Positions 25,719 through 34,859 of a DNA stretch of 64,000 nt are shown in pieces. Under the pieces are notes generated by a model that was not told where the DNA came from, made no database searches, and saw nothing but the letters and a program-made list of their open reading frames with translations. Within the stretch, counting starts at the first letter, position 1. The number at the start of each line of letters is the position of its first letter. The position numbers and the translations under genes were made by a program. This DNA is from JAJFKX01 sp965230265 (GTDB lineage: Bacteria; Pseudomonadota; Gammaproteobacteria; Xanthomonadales; Wenzhouxiangellaceae), in NCBI GenBank assembly GCA_965230265.1, contig OZ245999.1, positions 3,286,001 to 3,350,000 of the forward strand, written 5' to 3'.

Positions 25719-27932
25719 ATGCCCAACCAAAAATTGGATGCTGCACAGGACTTTTTAATTCGAGGCAAGGACTACCTAGCTCAGTTCCCGGGTTTTGAGC
25801 TGGTTGGCCGGCAGGATATATTAAAAAAACTGGCCGCAGTGCTGATGCGCAAACGTGCCAATAATGTATTGCTGGTTGGCAGTGGTGGAGTGGGGTGCTC
25901 TGCAATTTGTCTTGGTGTTCAGGAAAGCAAAAAAAAACCTGACACCCCCTTTGATATTGTCAGCAAGCGCTTTTTCTGGCTTGATGGAGACTGGCTATTT
26001 TCGTCTGGTGATCATAATCAGATCAATGAAGGTTTTAATAAAACCTTGCGAACTCTGTCACGCACGCCTAATTCTGTTTTAGTGCTGGATGATATGCGTG
26101 ACTTTATCGAAGCTGCAAGAAACAATGGATGCACACATTTAATTAACGCATTAATGCGTGCAGTTAAAAAGAAAAAATTCCAGGTCATTATGGAAAGTCG
26201 TGATGAAGACCTGGAAACGGTGTTGAAATGCCATTCTGACATGCACGAGAACTACACCATGCTGGATATCAGCGAACCGGATGATGGTCTGCTATTGGAT
26301 ATCGTTACCAGCGCAGCGATTAACCGATTAACCAAACACCATAAAATTAAAATTTCTGATGATGCGATTCATACCGCTATTGACGTCACCAGCAAATATC
26401 GTGTGCGTGATCTTGGGCTAAGCCGAGCCCAGCCGGAACGATCGCTGACCCTTTTAGACAGGGCGCTGACCTCTTATCGCTTGGATGCTCATGCCAAAGA
26501 CCCGCGATTGGATGCACTCGAGTCACAACTGGCCAATATCAGTGTTGATCAAAATAGTCAGGCGGAACAATTAAAAGCAGAAATTGAACAAATTAATCAA
26601 GCCTGGCAGCAGCGGCAAAACCAGATCAAGAAGATTTATGCTGAGCTTCGTGATGGTGAAGAAGCCATTCTCGGGCTCGAGGCTGATCTGGAAGCACAAA
26701 AAGCAGAAGAGCAGCGCTTGTTAGAGCAAACCGAAATCAGCGTTGAACAGAGTTCGGAACAAACAAGCTATCAATCGTTCGCCATTCGGACCTCAGCAGT
26801 CGGTTATGATTCGGAAGAAGCTGCAGCCATCAAAAAGCAGATGGTCAGGTTTCAAAACGAGGTTGATAAAAACCGCCAAGCCTTTGCAGAACTGACCGCT
26901 GAAATCAATGATCAATTGGAGCTAAATAAAGAACATGTATTGGCGGAATTCAGCAGCATCTCGGGAATCCCGGTCAGCAAACTGACACAGGATGAACGTG
27001 CCAAACTGCTACACCTGGATGAAAACCTGGGCAACCGAGTATTTGGTCAGGATGAAGCTGTCAGCAAGCTGTCCAATCAGGTCCGTGTGGCTCGGGCAGG
27101 TTTGCAAAGCCCAAACAAACCACAGGCATCCTTTATGTTTTTGGGCCCATCAGGTGTGGGCAAAACCGAATTGGCCAAAGCACTGACGGCAGAGTTGTTC
27201 GATGACGAGCGCGCATTATTGCGGTTTGATATGTCCGAATACATGGAAAAACATGCTGTTGCCAAATTGATTGGAGCGCCACCAGGCTATGAGGGCTATG
27301 AGGCAGGCGGTATTCTGACCAATGAAATGCGCCGTAACCCGCGCCGGATTATTCTTTTCGATGAAATAGAAAAAGCCCATACCGACATCTTTAATGTATT
27401 CCTGCAGATTCTGGATGATGCGCGGTTAACGGACAATCGCGGACTGACAGTGTCTTTCCGTGATGCGATCATATTAATGACCACCAATATCGGCACACAT
27501 CATTTTTTAAACGCCGATAACTTCGAGATCGCCAAGGAATTGGCAATGGAAGATTTGGACGCTCAGTACCGACCAGAGTTTTTGGCTCGCTTCAATGGTA
27601 AACGCAATATTGTTTGTTTCAATACGCTGGATTTAAACGTTATTGAAATGATCGCAGAGCGTGATATCAGTAAACTCAATAAAATGGTACAAACCACATC
27701 ACCGGGAATCACCATTGAAATACTGCCTGCCGCATTAAAAGCCATGTGCAAGGATCATTACAAACCTATCACTGGTGCTCGCGGCATTACCGGTTATATT
27801 GAAGGTGTTATTAAACCCGAAATTGCAAATACGGTTTTGTTTAGCCCAGAAGCAACCGGTACGATAAATATCGACTACGATCAGGATAAACAAACGGTGG
27901 TGTTGCACCCACCCAAAGCATTATCTGCTTAA
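25719..27932 (+). CDS. ClpB-like double AAA+ ATPase with a degenerate first nucleotide site
   Basis: This 737-residue protein has the Hsp100 layout without the usual Clp N-domain. In AAA-1, Walker A reads GSGGVGCSA (54-62), with Cys60 replacing the essential Lys, and Walker B ends LVLDD rather than DE. A coiled middle region (about 260-345) follows. AAA-2 is intact: Walker A GPSGVGKT (476-483), pore loop GYEGYEAGG (523-531), Walker B ILFDE (D548, E549) and a sensor-2 GAR. Hsp100 proteins thread substrates through the ring, so remodelling of a partner complex is expected. It lacks a ClpP-binding loop that I can see. It is neither housekeeping ClpB nor ClpV by architecture. Confidence 0.88.
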   Translation: MPNQKLDAAQDFLIRGKDYLAQFPGFELVGRQDILKKLAAVLMRKRANNVLLVGSGGVGCSAICLGVQESKKKPDTPFDIVSKRFFWLDGDWLFSSGDHNQINEGFNKTLRTLSRTPNSVLVLDDMRDFIEAARNNGCTHLINALMRAVKKKKFQVIMESRDEDLETVLKCHSDMHENYTMLDISEPDDGLLLDIVTSAAINRLTKHHKIKISDDAIHTAIDVTSKYRVRDLGLSRAQPERSLTLLDRALTSYRLDAHAKDPRLDALESQLANISVDQNSQAEQLKAEIEQINQAWQQRQNQIKKIYAELRDGEEAILGLEADLEAQKAEEQRLLEQTEISVEQSSEQTSYQSFAIRTSAVGYDSEEAAAIKKQMVRFQNEVDKNRQAFAELTAEINDQLELNKEHVLAEFSSISGIPVSKLTQDERAKLLHLDENLGNRVFGQDEAVSKLSNQVRVARAGLQSPNKPQASFMFLGPSGVGKTELAKALTAELFDDERALLRFDMSEYMEKHAVAKLIGAPPGYEGYEAGGILTNEMRRNPRRIILFDEIEKAHTDIFNVFLQILDDARLTDNRGLTVSFRDAIILMTTNIGTHHFLNADNFEIAKELAMEDLDAQYRPEFLARFNGKRNIVCFNTLDLNVIEMIAERDISKLNKMVQTTSPGITIEILPAALKAMCKDHYKPITGARGITGYIEGVIKPEIANTVLFSPEATGTINIDYDQDKQTVVLHPPKALSA

Positions 27933-27959
27933 CAAATTGTCACTGCGTAATTATTAGAT

Positions 27960-28724
27960 ATGTCAGAAAACCCAAACAGATCAAACGCAGACGAGTTGCT
28001 TGAGCGTGCTCGTAAACTTCAGGAAAAAGCCGATCGAGTACAGGATGCTTTAAAAAAAGAGCACCCTTCAAAATTAGGCGAAGCCATTCATAAAAATCAG
28101 CGATTTAAAAAAACAGCAGCCACTTTCCGCACCATAAAAAAATGGTTGGGGCCACTGGGTTCGTTGTTGGCATGGTTTGGTCGGTTAATTTTGAAATGGT
28201 TCCGGTGGGCTGCATTCCAGCGTAAAAATGGGGAAGTTATTCGTGACAGTAACGGGCAGCGGGTTTTTTCTTACAAACGATTTGGAATCACCACAGCGAT
28301 ATCGCTGGTGATTTTAATTGCCGTTCATATGGTATTGTCTGCGGCCTATTACTACGGTACTGCATTTGAAGAAACGGTCTATGTCACAGGCAAACAGGAA
28401 ATTGAAACCGGAGAGCTGTATCAATTCGGTGGGTGCACATCACTGCCATGCAGCACCGATAGCGATAATGGAAAATTCTACTTAATTGAAAGCAGTTTTT
28501 ATTTTCCCCGGTTGTTTTATCCGGAAGAAAACGTGTTTGCCAATATTCCCCAACAGGATGCTGCCTGCCGTGTTGAGGGTTATGGTATTTATTTTCGAGG
28601 TCTGCGCTGGTTATACAAAAGCTTTCAGTTATATCAACATGTCGTTAATGTCTCGTGTCGCCCTTATACGGAAACCGAAATTCAACGCGCGGTTGATGAT
28701 GGCTCAATCATCAGCACAACATAA
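27960..28724 (+). CDS. Single-pass membrane protein of unknown function, third gene of AAA+ block
   Basis: This is an unrecognised 254-residue protein. It starts with a charged helical cytoplasmic region (ADELLERARKLQEKADRVQD) and amphipathic Trp-rich helices, then one clear membrane segment near residues 108-133 (ISLVILIAVHMVLSAAYYYG). A C-terminal domain of about 120 residues, probably periplasmic, contains four Cys (159, 164, 203, 233) that could form disulfides. It lies 27 bases after the ClpB-like gene and 12 bases before cmoA. It could anchor the coiled-coil/AAA+ machinery to the inner membrane; that role is inferred only from context. Confidence 0.8.
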   Translation: MSENPNRSNADELLERARKLQEKADRVQDALKKEHPSKLGEAIHKNQRFKKTAATFRTIKKWLGPLGSLLAWFGRLILKWFRWAAFQRKNGEVIRDSNGQRVFSYKRFGITTAISLVILIAVHMVLSAAYYYGTAFEETVYVTGKQEIETGELYQFGGCTSLPCSTDSDNGKFYLIESSFYFPRLFYPEENVFANIPQQDAACRVEGYGIYFRGLRWLYKSFQLYQHVVNVSCRPYTETEIQRAVDDGSIISTT

Positions 28725-28736
28725 ATAAAATTATCA

Positions 28737-29474
28737 ATGACCAGCAGCACCGATAAAATTTACGATCATCAACACGATAAAGTCGCCGACTTTAAATTTG
28801 ATGAACGGGTTGTTCGAGTTTTTCCCGATATGATTGGGCGTTCTGTTCCTGGTTATGGGCTGGTATTGGAATTAGCGGGCTTGCTGGCCAAACAAAAAGT
28901 GACACCAAACAGTAACGTTTATGACCTGGGTTGTTCATTAGGTGCCAGCACCCTGGCTGTGCGTCGAAATATCATGCATGCGGATTGTAAAATTATCGGT
29001 GTCGATAATTCTGCAGCCATGGTGGAGCGCTGTCGCGAAATGCTGGCAGATGATAATTCCCGTGTGCCGGTAGAGATTATTGAGGCCGACGTACTGGATG
29101 TTTCCATTGCCAGCGCCAGTTTGGTGATGCTTAATTTTACCCTGCAGTTTATTGATCCAGCCAAACGACAAGGGTTGCTGCAAACCATTTATAACGGTTT
29201 ACTGCCCGGTGGTGTATTGCTGCTATCTGAAAAACTGCACTTTGATGAGTCGACGGACAATGAATTGCTGATGGACTGGCATCATGAATTCAAACGCAGT
29301 CAGGGTTATTCAGATTTGGAAATCGCCCAAAAACGTCAAGCACTGGAAAAGGTGATGCGACCAGACAGCATGGACACCCATATTCAACGCTTAAAACAGG
29401 TCGGGTTTGATCAGATCACACCTTGTTTTCAGGCATTGAATTTTGCAGCAATGGTGGCGGTAAAAGCCGCCTGA
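28737..29474 (+). CDS. cmoA: Carboxy-S-adenosyl-L-methionine synthase CmoA
   Basis: CmoA makes carboxy-SAM from SAM and prephenate for the cmo5U modification at tRNA wobble uridine 34. The 245-residue protein has the family's N-terminal block DERVVRVFPDMIGRSVPGY and the SAM motif YDLGCSLGAST. Spacing to cmoB is five bases. The unusually short 12-base gap to the preceding membrane-protein gene suggests it is transcribed with the AAA+ block, which is not the usual cmoA neighbourhood. Confidence 0.96.
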   Translation: MTSSTDKIYDHQHDKVADFKFDERVVRVFPDMIGRSVPGYGLVLELAGLLAKQKVTPNSNVYDLGCSLGASTLAVRRNIMHADCKIIGVDNSAAMVERCREMLADDNSRVPVEIIEADVLDVSIASASLVMLNFTLQFIDPAKRQGLLQTIYNGLLPGGVLLLSEKLHFDESTDNELLMDWHHEFKRSQGYSDLEIAQKRQALEKVMRPDSMDTHIQRLKQVGFDQITPCFQALNFAAMVAVKAA

Positions 29475-29479
29475 AGGGC

Positions 29480-30475
29480 ATGAAAACCATTAAAGACGGA
29501 ATTCTCCAGCACCCCAGTCTGGGAAAAGTCTTCTCGCAGGCGCCTTTTGTTGATTCATGGTCAGAGGTTGAACAATACCTGCAAAACTATTGGCAAAGCC
29601 CTAACCACGGTGACCATGCCCGCTGGCAGGCAGCAGTAGAAAGGGTGATGGATTTGGTTCCAGAAGAGGCGAAAAACTGGGAAGTTAACGACAATTACCT
29701 GCAACTTGCTGGCAAAATACCGCAGAAAGCGAAAGCTTCGCTAGAACAAGCGTTACAGCAATTGCACCCATGGCGTAAGGGGCCATTGAGTATCGGGCCT
29801 ATTGATATTGATACCGAATGGCGTTCAGACTGGAAATGGCAGCGGTTAAAACCGCATCTGGATTTTACCGGCAAGCATGTGCTGGATGTGGGCTCCGGCA
29901 ATGGGTATTACGGATTCCGGATGCTGGATGCCGGTGCCAGGTCAGTCATCGGTATTGATCCGACCTTATTGTTTGTTATGCAGGCCCGGTTAATGCAGTA
30001 TTGTTCGGGGCACCCGAATAACTGGGTGTTGCCGATGACGCTGGAGCAACTGCCTGAGGGGGTAAAGGGATTTGATATCGTGTTGTCATTGGGGGTTCTT
30101 TATCATCGCAAAGATCCGGTTGAACATCTAAAACACCTGCTGCACTGCGTTAAGCCGGGCGGGCAGGTGGTTATAGAGACATTTGTGTTACCGCCAGGTT
30201 GGGGCGAGGCGCAGGAAGTGGATCGATATGCTCGAATGCGAAATGTTTATCAGATTCCATCGGTTGAACGGTTGCGTCAGTGGATGCAGCAGGCGGGCTG
30301 GGAAAACATTCAAATGGTGGATTTGTGCCGAACCAGCACTGGTGAGCAAAGAAGCACTGAATGGATGCGCTTTGAATCGTTGAGCGAATCGTTAAGTGCT
30401 GATGATCAAAAGCAGACAGTGGAGGGGTTGCCGAGACCGGTTAGGTGTTTATGTATAGCTGGTAGGCTAGCGTAA
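29480..30475 (+). CDS. cmoB: tRNA U34 carboxymethyltransferase CmoB
   Basis: CmoB transfers the carboxymethyl group from carboxy-SAM to 5-hydroxyuridine 34 of tRNA. The 331-residue protein has an N-terminal helical region (HPSLGKVFSQAPFVDSW), WRSDWKWQRLKPHLDFTGKH, and the SAM motif VLDVGSGNGYYGFRMLDAGA, as in E. coli. The ATG at 29480 has GAAGGG overlapping the cmoA stop; the longer frame starting inside cmoA is not used. It probably ends the operon. Confidence 0.96.
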   Translation: MKTIKDGILQHPSLGKVFSQAPFVDSWSEVEQYLQNYWQSPNHGDHARWQAAVERVMDLVPEEAKNWEVNDNYLQLAGKIPQKAKASLEQALQQLHPWRKGPLSIGPIDIDTEWRSDWKWQRLKPHLDFTGKHVLDVGSGNGYYGFRMLDAGARSVIGIDPTLLFVMQARLMQYCSGHPNNWVLPMTLEQLPEGVKGFDIVLSLGVLYHRKDPVEHLKHLLHCVKPGGQVVIETFVLPPGWGEAQEVDRYARMRNVYQIPSVERLRQWMQQAGWENIQMVDLCRTSTGEQRSTEWMRFESLSESLSADDQKQTVEGLPRPVRCLCIAGRLA

Positions 30476-30679
30476 ATAACCAATAAGCATCATTAAATAT
30501 GTGAAGAACAAAGAGGGATAATGAAACACAGCTCATGCAGACAGCATTATGCGCCCTAAATGAACGATGGCAAGGCCAGATCGAAGCAATATCGATGGAA
30601 CACCATCATTTACTGTCTATTTAACCTAAGTCCACTTAACCTATCCAACTGCTGTCGTTAGCGTGTTTAAGGTATCTCA

Positions 30680-32488
30680 ATGCGTTGCCAATTTTTTTTC
30701 ACCATCATAGCGTTCGATCTATTGCTTAGTCCTTTCGAAGCAAAGGCACAAAACATCGAGCCAGAAGGGCTTTATATTAATAGCATTGGCAATAGCGAAG
30801 AAGCGGTAATCATTCGTAAAACGGAGGCTGACAGCAATCTTTATAGTGTTGCGAACTTTATCGGGGTTGGTGGCGTGGTGGTTATCAGCGCCGATGGCCA
30901 AATCAGTATTGAGGGCATCGGTACAGTCGGGGTTTTTGATAGCTCTGACAGTGCTCAACTGATCATTCCTGGTAACCCCCAGATCAGCTTTGATTTGCAG
31001 CGGGTCATCATGACGGATAGCAATTTTCTCGATTTTGATGGTCAAGCCTTTCCCGTTAATCCTGTTTATGAGGATAGCTGGTCTATTCAGGAAACCTTAT
31101 TCAACCCACGCAATGGTAATTTGATTCGAGCACCGGTATTTTTTGATACTGTCTTTTCCATGCAGTTTGCTGGTGATGGCACACAAAGATTGCGTTCTAC
31201 ACAATCTTTCAATGGCCAGGCAGGTAATTTCTTCCAGGGCTTTATGCGCTCACATCGCGAATATATTGTTCAAGCAGGCGAACCGGTGATTAACAATGAG
31301 CTGGCCTTACAGACGTTGCCAGATAACTTTCTTATGCCCTTGCAAGCCAACCTGGTCAGCATGGGGCGGTTCATTGATATCAACACTTTTATGAACATCC
31401 AGTTTTTGGAAAGCCGCATGGATACTAACGCAATACCCTTCAACCAGGGGCGGATTATTTCCCAACAAATTTTAACCAGAGACAATCCATTGCTACCTGG
31501 TGATTTCAATACCAACGGCAGCATTGATGATCAGGATCGAGATAGTATTATTGACTTATATGGATTAAGTGACCAAGACATTGACTACAACCTATTGGGG
31601 GATATAGATAACAATGGTGTCATTGATTTGCGTGATTCAGCAGCGGTTGATGGAAATAGCACTGTTTTGGCAAGCATCAATAACGGCTTTTCAGGCTCAT
31701 GGTTTAATACGGGCCGTTCTGGTGAAGGTTGGAATATTGCTATTTTACCGGGTGGGCAAAGAGCCATAGTCGCTTTTTTCACTTTTTCACCGGATGGTTC
31801 CTCGCAAACATGGGTTGTTGGTGCTGGCGATATCATCAACAATGAAATCGTTTTTAACGACTTAAATCTGACTGGCGGCACGGTGTTCGGGGAAGGCTTT
31901 GATCCTGAAGATGTTGTTCGTAATCGCTGGGGTGATATGCGGTTATATTTCACTGATTGTAATAACGGTGTCATATCGTATAGTTCAGATGATGAATTTG
32001 GCCACACAGCAAGAAACATTCAACGTTTAACCAATCTGGCAGGTGTAGATTGCCAGCAATCGATGAATCCCACTGCACAGGCCAGCCAGGTAACCACAGG
32101 CTCATGGTTTGCACCAGAACGTGATGGCGAAGGTTTTGTACTGGAAGCATTAACCGATAACCGAGTGGTGCTGTATTGGTATACCTACGATGTTGAAGGC
32201 GGCCAACAATATTGGTTGGGCGGAGTAGGTGTATTTAACCCTGAATTGAATAGCGTGCAATTTGATGCATTAAACAGCTCTATAGGCCCTCAATTTGGTG
32301 ATGCTTTTACAACCGAAGATCTTGTCAGAATTCCCTGGGGCAGCGCCACGTTCCAACAAATGGGCTGTAATACAGCCACATTCAATTTTGATTCTGAAGT
32401 TGCGGGCTTTGGCAGCAGTACTTTTAACCTGATACGCTTAACATCGCATAATGGCATAGGCTGTAACGCTGAACAGTTTACACCCTAG
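30680..32488 (+). CDS. Secreted protein with dockerin-like calcium repeats and two GSWF...GEG repeats
   Basis: This 602-residue exported protein has a signal peptide (cleavage probably after AKA). The N-terminal part is beta-rich and unrecognised. Around residues 273-325 two EF-hand/dockerin-like loops occur (DFNTNGSIDDQD and DIDNNGVIDLRD), which should bind calcium. They are followed by two homologous domains of about 120 residues, starting GSWFNTGRSGEGW (about 338) and GSWFAPERDGEGF (about 473). Each ends with a Cys pair pattern and a matching 'RLT' strand. Function is unknown; the layout suggests an extracellular binding or adhesive protein. The SDR gene starts 11 bases downstream. Confidence 0.72.
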   Translation: MRCQFFFTIIAFDLLLSPFEAKAQNIEPEGLYINSIGNSEEAVIIRKTEADSNLYSVANFIGVGGVVVISADGQISIEGIGTVGVFDSSDSAQLIIPGNPQISFDLQRVIMTDSNFLDFDGQAFPVNPVYEDSWSIQETLFNPRNGNLIRAPVFFDTVFSMQFAGDGTQRLRSTQSFNGQAGNFFQGFMRSHREYIVQAGEPVINNELALQTLPDNFLMPLQANLVSMGRFIDINTFMNIQFLESRMDTNAIPFNQGRIISQQILTRDNPLLPGDFNTNGSIDDQDRDSIIDLYGLSDQDIDYNLLGDIDNNGVIDLRDSAAVDGNSTVLASINNGFSGSWFNTGRSGEGWNIAILPGGQRAIVAFFTFSPDGSSQTWVVGAGDIINNEIVFNDLNLTGGTVFGEGFDPEDVVRNRWGDMRLYFTDCNNGVISYSSDDEFGHTARNIQRLTNLAGVDCQQSMNPTAQASQVTTGSWFAPERDGEGFVLEALTDNRVVLYWYTYDVEGGQQYWLGGVGVFNPELNSVQFDALNSSIGPQFGDAFTTEDLVRIPWGSATFQQMGCNTATFNFDSEVAGFGSSTFNLIRLTSHNGIGCNAEQFTP

Positions 32489-32499
32489 CAATAAAAACA

Positions 32500-33246
32500 A
32501 TGAACAAAGTGGCAATAATAACTGGCTCAAGTAAAGGCATTGGAGCTGCAACAGCAATTCGCCTTGCCTCTGAAGGTTATGATATATGCGTTAATTACTT
32601 ATCCAATAAAGCAGCAGCCAATAGTGTCCTTGACACAATTAAAAATCATGGTGTAAATGCCATATCTGTCAGAGCAGATATATCATCTGAAAAAGAAGTC
32701 GCAATGCTTTTTCAAAAAGTAGATCAGAAATTGGGAAAACCTTTCGTTCTAATAAACAATGCAGGAATACTGTTTAAGCAAAGTCGAGTCGTCGACATGA
32801 CAGCGCAAAGGATCAACAAAACGCTGATGACCAATGTAACGGGGTATTTCCTATGCTGCAAAGAGGCTATTAAGCGGATGTCTACTAAAACAGGAGGGTG
32901 TGGAGGTGTCATCGTTAATGTCTCTTCAGCAGCGTCAAGAATTGGCTCAGCTGGTGAGTATGTTGATTATGCAGCATCAAAAGGAGCAATAGACACTTTA
33001 ACGGTTGGCTTGGCATTAGAGGTTGCAAGAGAGGGCATCCGTGTCAATGGTGTTCGCCCTGGCTTTATCTATACAGGAATGCATGAGTCTGGAGGGGAGC
33101 CTAACCGAGTGGACAGATTAAAGGAAACGTTACCTATTAAACGAGGGGGTCAACCTGAAGAAGTAGCAGCGGCAATATCATGGTTGGTTTCGAGTGAGTC
33201 TAGCTACACAACAGGTTCATTTATCGAAGTATCAGGGGGCCGATAG
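32500..33246 (+). CDS. SDR-family oxidoreductase (FabG-like)
   Basis: This 248-residue classical short-chain dehydrogenase has the NAD(P) motif TGSSKGIG, the structural NNAG motif, the catalytic Ser in VNVSSAAS and Tyr-Lys in YAASK. The C-terminal VSGGR is typical of the FabG/glucose-dehydrogenase-like group. The substrate is unknown. Codon use is noticeably more AT-rich than in the housekeeping genes of this window, as in the next few small genes, suggesting possible acquisition. Confidence 0.85.
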   Translation: MNKVAIITGSSKGIGAATAIRLASEGYDICVNYLSNKAAANSVLDTIKNHGVNAISVRADISSEKEVAMLFQKVDQKLGKPFVLINNAGILFKQSRVVDMTAQRINKTLMTNVTGYFLCCKEAIKRMSTKTGGCGGVIVNVSSAASRIGSAGEYVDYAASKGAIDTLTVGLALEVAREGIRVNGVRPGFIYTGMHESGGEPNRVDRLKETLPIKRGGQPEEVAAAISWLVSSESSYTTGSFIEVSGGR

Positions 33247-33315
33247 AGTCGGATCACGCTAAGCATTTTGTATGCCGTGCTCGCAAAAGCCGTGTGTCAA
33301 TATACGAGATTATCA

Positions 33316-33753
33316 ATGGAAAAAGATACCACGTTAAGAGAAGCCTTTGGCAAATTTCACCGGAAAAATAGCCAAGTCATCTCCGATACAGAAGTATTAA
33401 ATGATACTGAAAAGTTTTTCAATTGCCATGATATCGCACATGTGGTCTTTGGCTGTGATACAACTCTACGTGGTGAGGGTATTGTAAAGCTATGGACAAT
33501 CTTCGGCACTACATTGGGGTTCGCAGATCATATCAAAGAATATGATGAAGCAAGTGCATTTGAGCTATTTAAAAAATATAGCTTAAAACACATTCTAGTT
33601 AATATCGCTAAATTAATAATAGTTGCTCCGGTAGTAATTATTCGAGCTTATAAAATGAAAAAGAAGTGGCCATGGAGCTCTTATGATAAATACCTTGATA
33701 TTTCAATCTATCAAATAAGAAAAGAATTTAATATTGTTCCAATTTCTAGATAA
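33316..33753 (+). CDS. Coq4-signature protein
   Basis: This is a protein of roughly 145 residues containing HDIAHVVFGCDTTLRGE. The motif fits exactly the HDxxH-x11-E metal-binding signature of Coq4, the scaffold/decarboxylase-like protein of ubiquinone biosynthesis. The rest is helical, with a hydrophobic segment (HILVNIAKLIIVAPVVIIRAY) that could sit on the membrane. The start is uncertain: ATG at 33316 lacks a strong ribosome site, and TTG at 33268 would add 16 residues. No ubiquinone gene is nearby. A role in quinone metabolism is inferred from the motif only. Confidence 0.6.
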   Translation: MEKDTTLREAFGKFHRKNSQVISDTEVLNDTEKFFNCHDIAHVVFGCDTTLRGEGIVKLWTIFGTTLGFADHIKEYDEASAFELFKKYSLKHILVNIAKLIIVAPVVIIRAYKMKKKWPWSSYDKYLDISIYQIRKEFNIVPISR

Positions 33754-33820
33754 AAAGAAGCCGAGAATATTCAAACCAGCTTGACTGATGGTTTTCATTG
33801 TTACAAGTATAGGAGAAAAA

Positions 33821-34090
33821 ATGAACCTGTTAATGAAAAGATTAACCCTTATTTTATTTTTTATTACTGCTAGCACACATGCAGCAAATGTTGAAGTAGG
33901 AGAAGATGGTATGTACTGGTTGAAATACGATTCTTCCAGGCTCAGCAATGTAATGTATCAAGTTGATAAAAAAGCTCAATTATGCATGGCAATTTACATA
34001 AGTAGTGGAACAGGTGGAATTACTGAAGTTCCTTGTAGCAGCCTTGCAAAGCGCGATGAATGGAAAGAAATAATAGATTGGGTGCAATAG
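33821..34090 (+). CDS. Small secreted protein of unknown function
   Basis: An 89-residue frame starts at ATG 33821 behind a good ribosome site (AGGAG, eight bases before). The N-terminus LTLILFFITASTHA is a signal peptide; about 70 mature residues follow with two Cys (LCMAIYIS and VPCSSL) that could pair. No known family is recognised. It follows the Coq4-like gene after 67 bases and has similar AT-rich codon use. Confidence 0.6.
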   Translation: MNLLMKRLTLILFFITASTHAANVEVGEDGMYWLKYDSSRLSNVMYQVDKKAQLCMAIYISSGTGGITEVPCSSLAKRDEWKEIIDWVQ

Positions 34091-34442
34091 CACGAAATAA
34101 GTATTGGCTGGCCGACTGAGTGAAATAGGTGTTTTTATGAACAATAACTGCAGCCTACTGGGTCAGCTAAAGTGCATCAAATTATAAAGAAAAAAGTACC
34201 CCAACGAAACTTTGCCTGTTTACTATTATTTGTATGCTTTAAAAATGCTCTTTGTGACAAACATAATTAAGCATTGACAATAAACCACAAAAGTTTAAGT
34301 TTTTCTACAACGAAGAGCAATTGGAAACGCGACGAACTTTTTTGCACAGGTGCCAGAACATTCTGGTATTGGGTTATGAACTAAGCCTTTCAAGGGCCAT
34401 TTGAAACTGGGCGTCAATTCAAGAAGACACTCAATAAAAATT
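34091..34442. other. Intergenic stretch without recognised feature
   Basis: These 352 AT-rich bases between the small secreted protein and the GNAT gene contain only very short frames. I looked for integron-type recombination sites because the neighbouring genes are small, same-stranded and atypical in base use, and saw none. Confidence 0.5.
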
Positions 34443-34859
34443 ATGGATATCGAATATAAAATCAATAAGCCAGTAACAACAGAGCAATTTATTACACTAC
34501 TCAAGGAATCAACACTGGGTGAACGCCGACCCATTGATGACAAAGAGTGCATTGAGGGCATGATTGCAAACAGTAATCTGGTAGTCAGCGCCTGGTATGA
34601 AGATCGGCTTATAGGCATTGCTCGAAGTGTGACGGATTTTCATTATGCTTGCTATCTTTCCGATCTTGCAGTGAGCAAACAATATCAAAAATTTGGGATA
34701 GGAAAGCAGCTGCAAATACTAACGCAGCAACAGCTTGGCCCTAAATGTAATTTGATACTGATCGCTGCTCCAGCTGCAGATTCTTATTATCAGCATATTG
34801 GATACGATCGTATTGAACGTTGTTGGATGATCAGCCGTGATTCAAAGATTGGTTGCTAG
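34443..34859 (+). CDS. GNAT-family N-acetyltransferase
   Basis: A 138-residue acetyltransferase. The acetyl-CoA-binding motif A is visible as LAVSKQYQKFGIGKQL (the Q/RxxGxG/A pattern), with the preceding strand YLSDLAV and the C-terminal YYQHIGYDRIE block. It resembles small single-domain GNATs that modify amines, antibiotics or protein N-termini; the substrate cannot be told. The ATG at 34443 is favoured over an upstream in-frame start at 34401. It stands alone between two non-coding stretches. Confidence 0.85.
   Translation: MDIEYKINKPVTTEQFITLLKESTLGERRPIDDKECIEGMIANSNLVVSAWYEDRLIGIARSVTDFHYACYLSDLAVSKQYQKFGIGKQLQILTQQQLGPKCNLILIAAPAADSYYQHIGYDRIERCWMISRDSKIGC

Noticed and set aside
25719..27932. 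ClpV/T6SS ATPase
   Set aside because: No Clp N-domain and no T6SS genes around it; the first ATPase site is degenerate.
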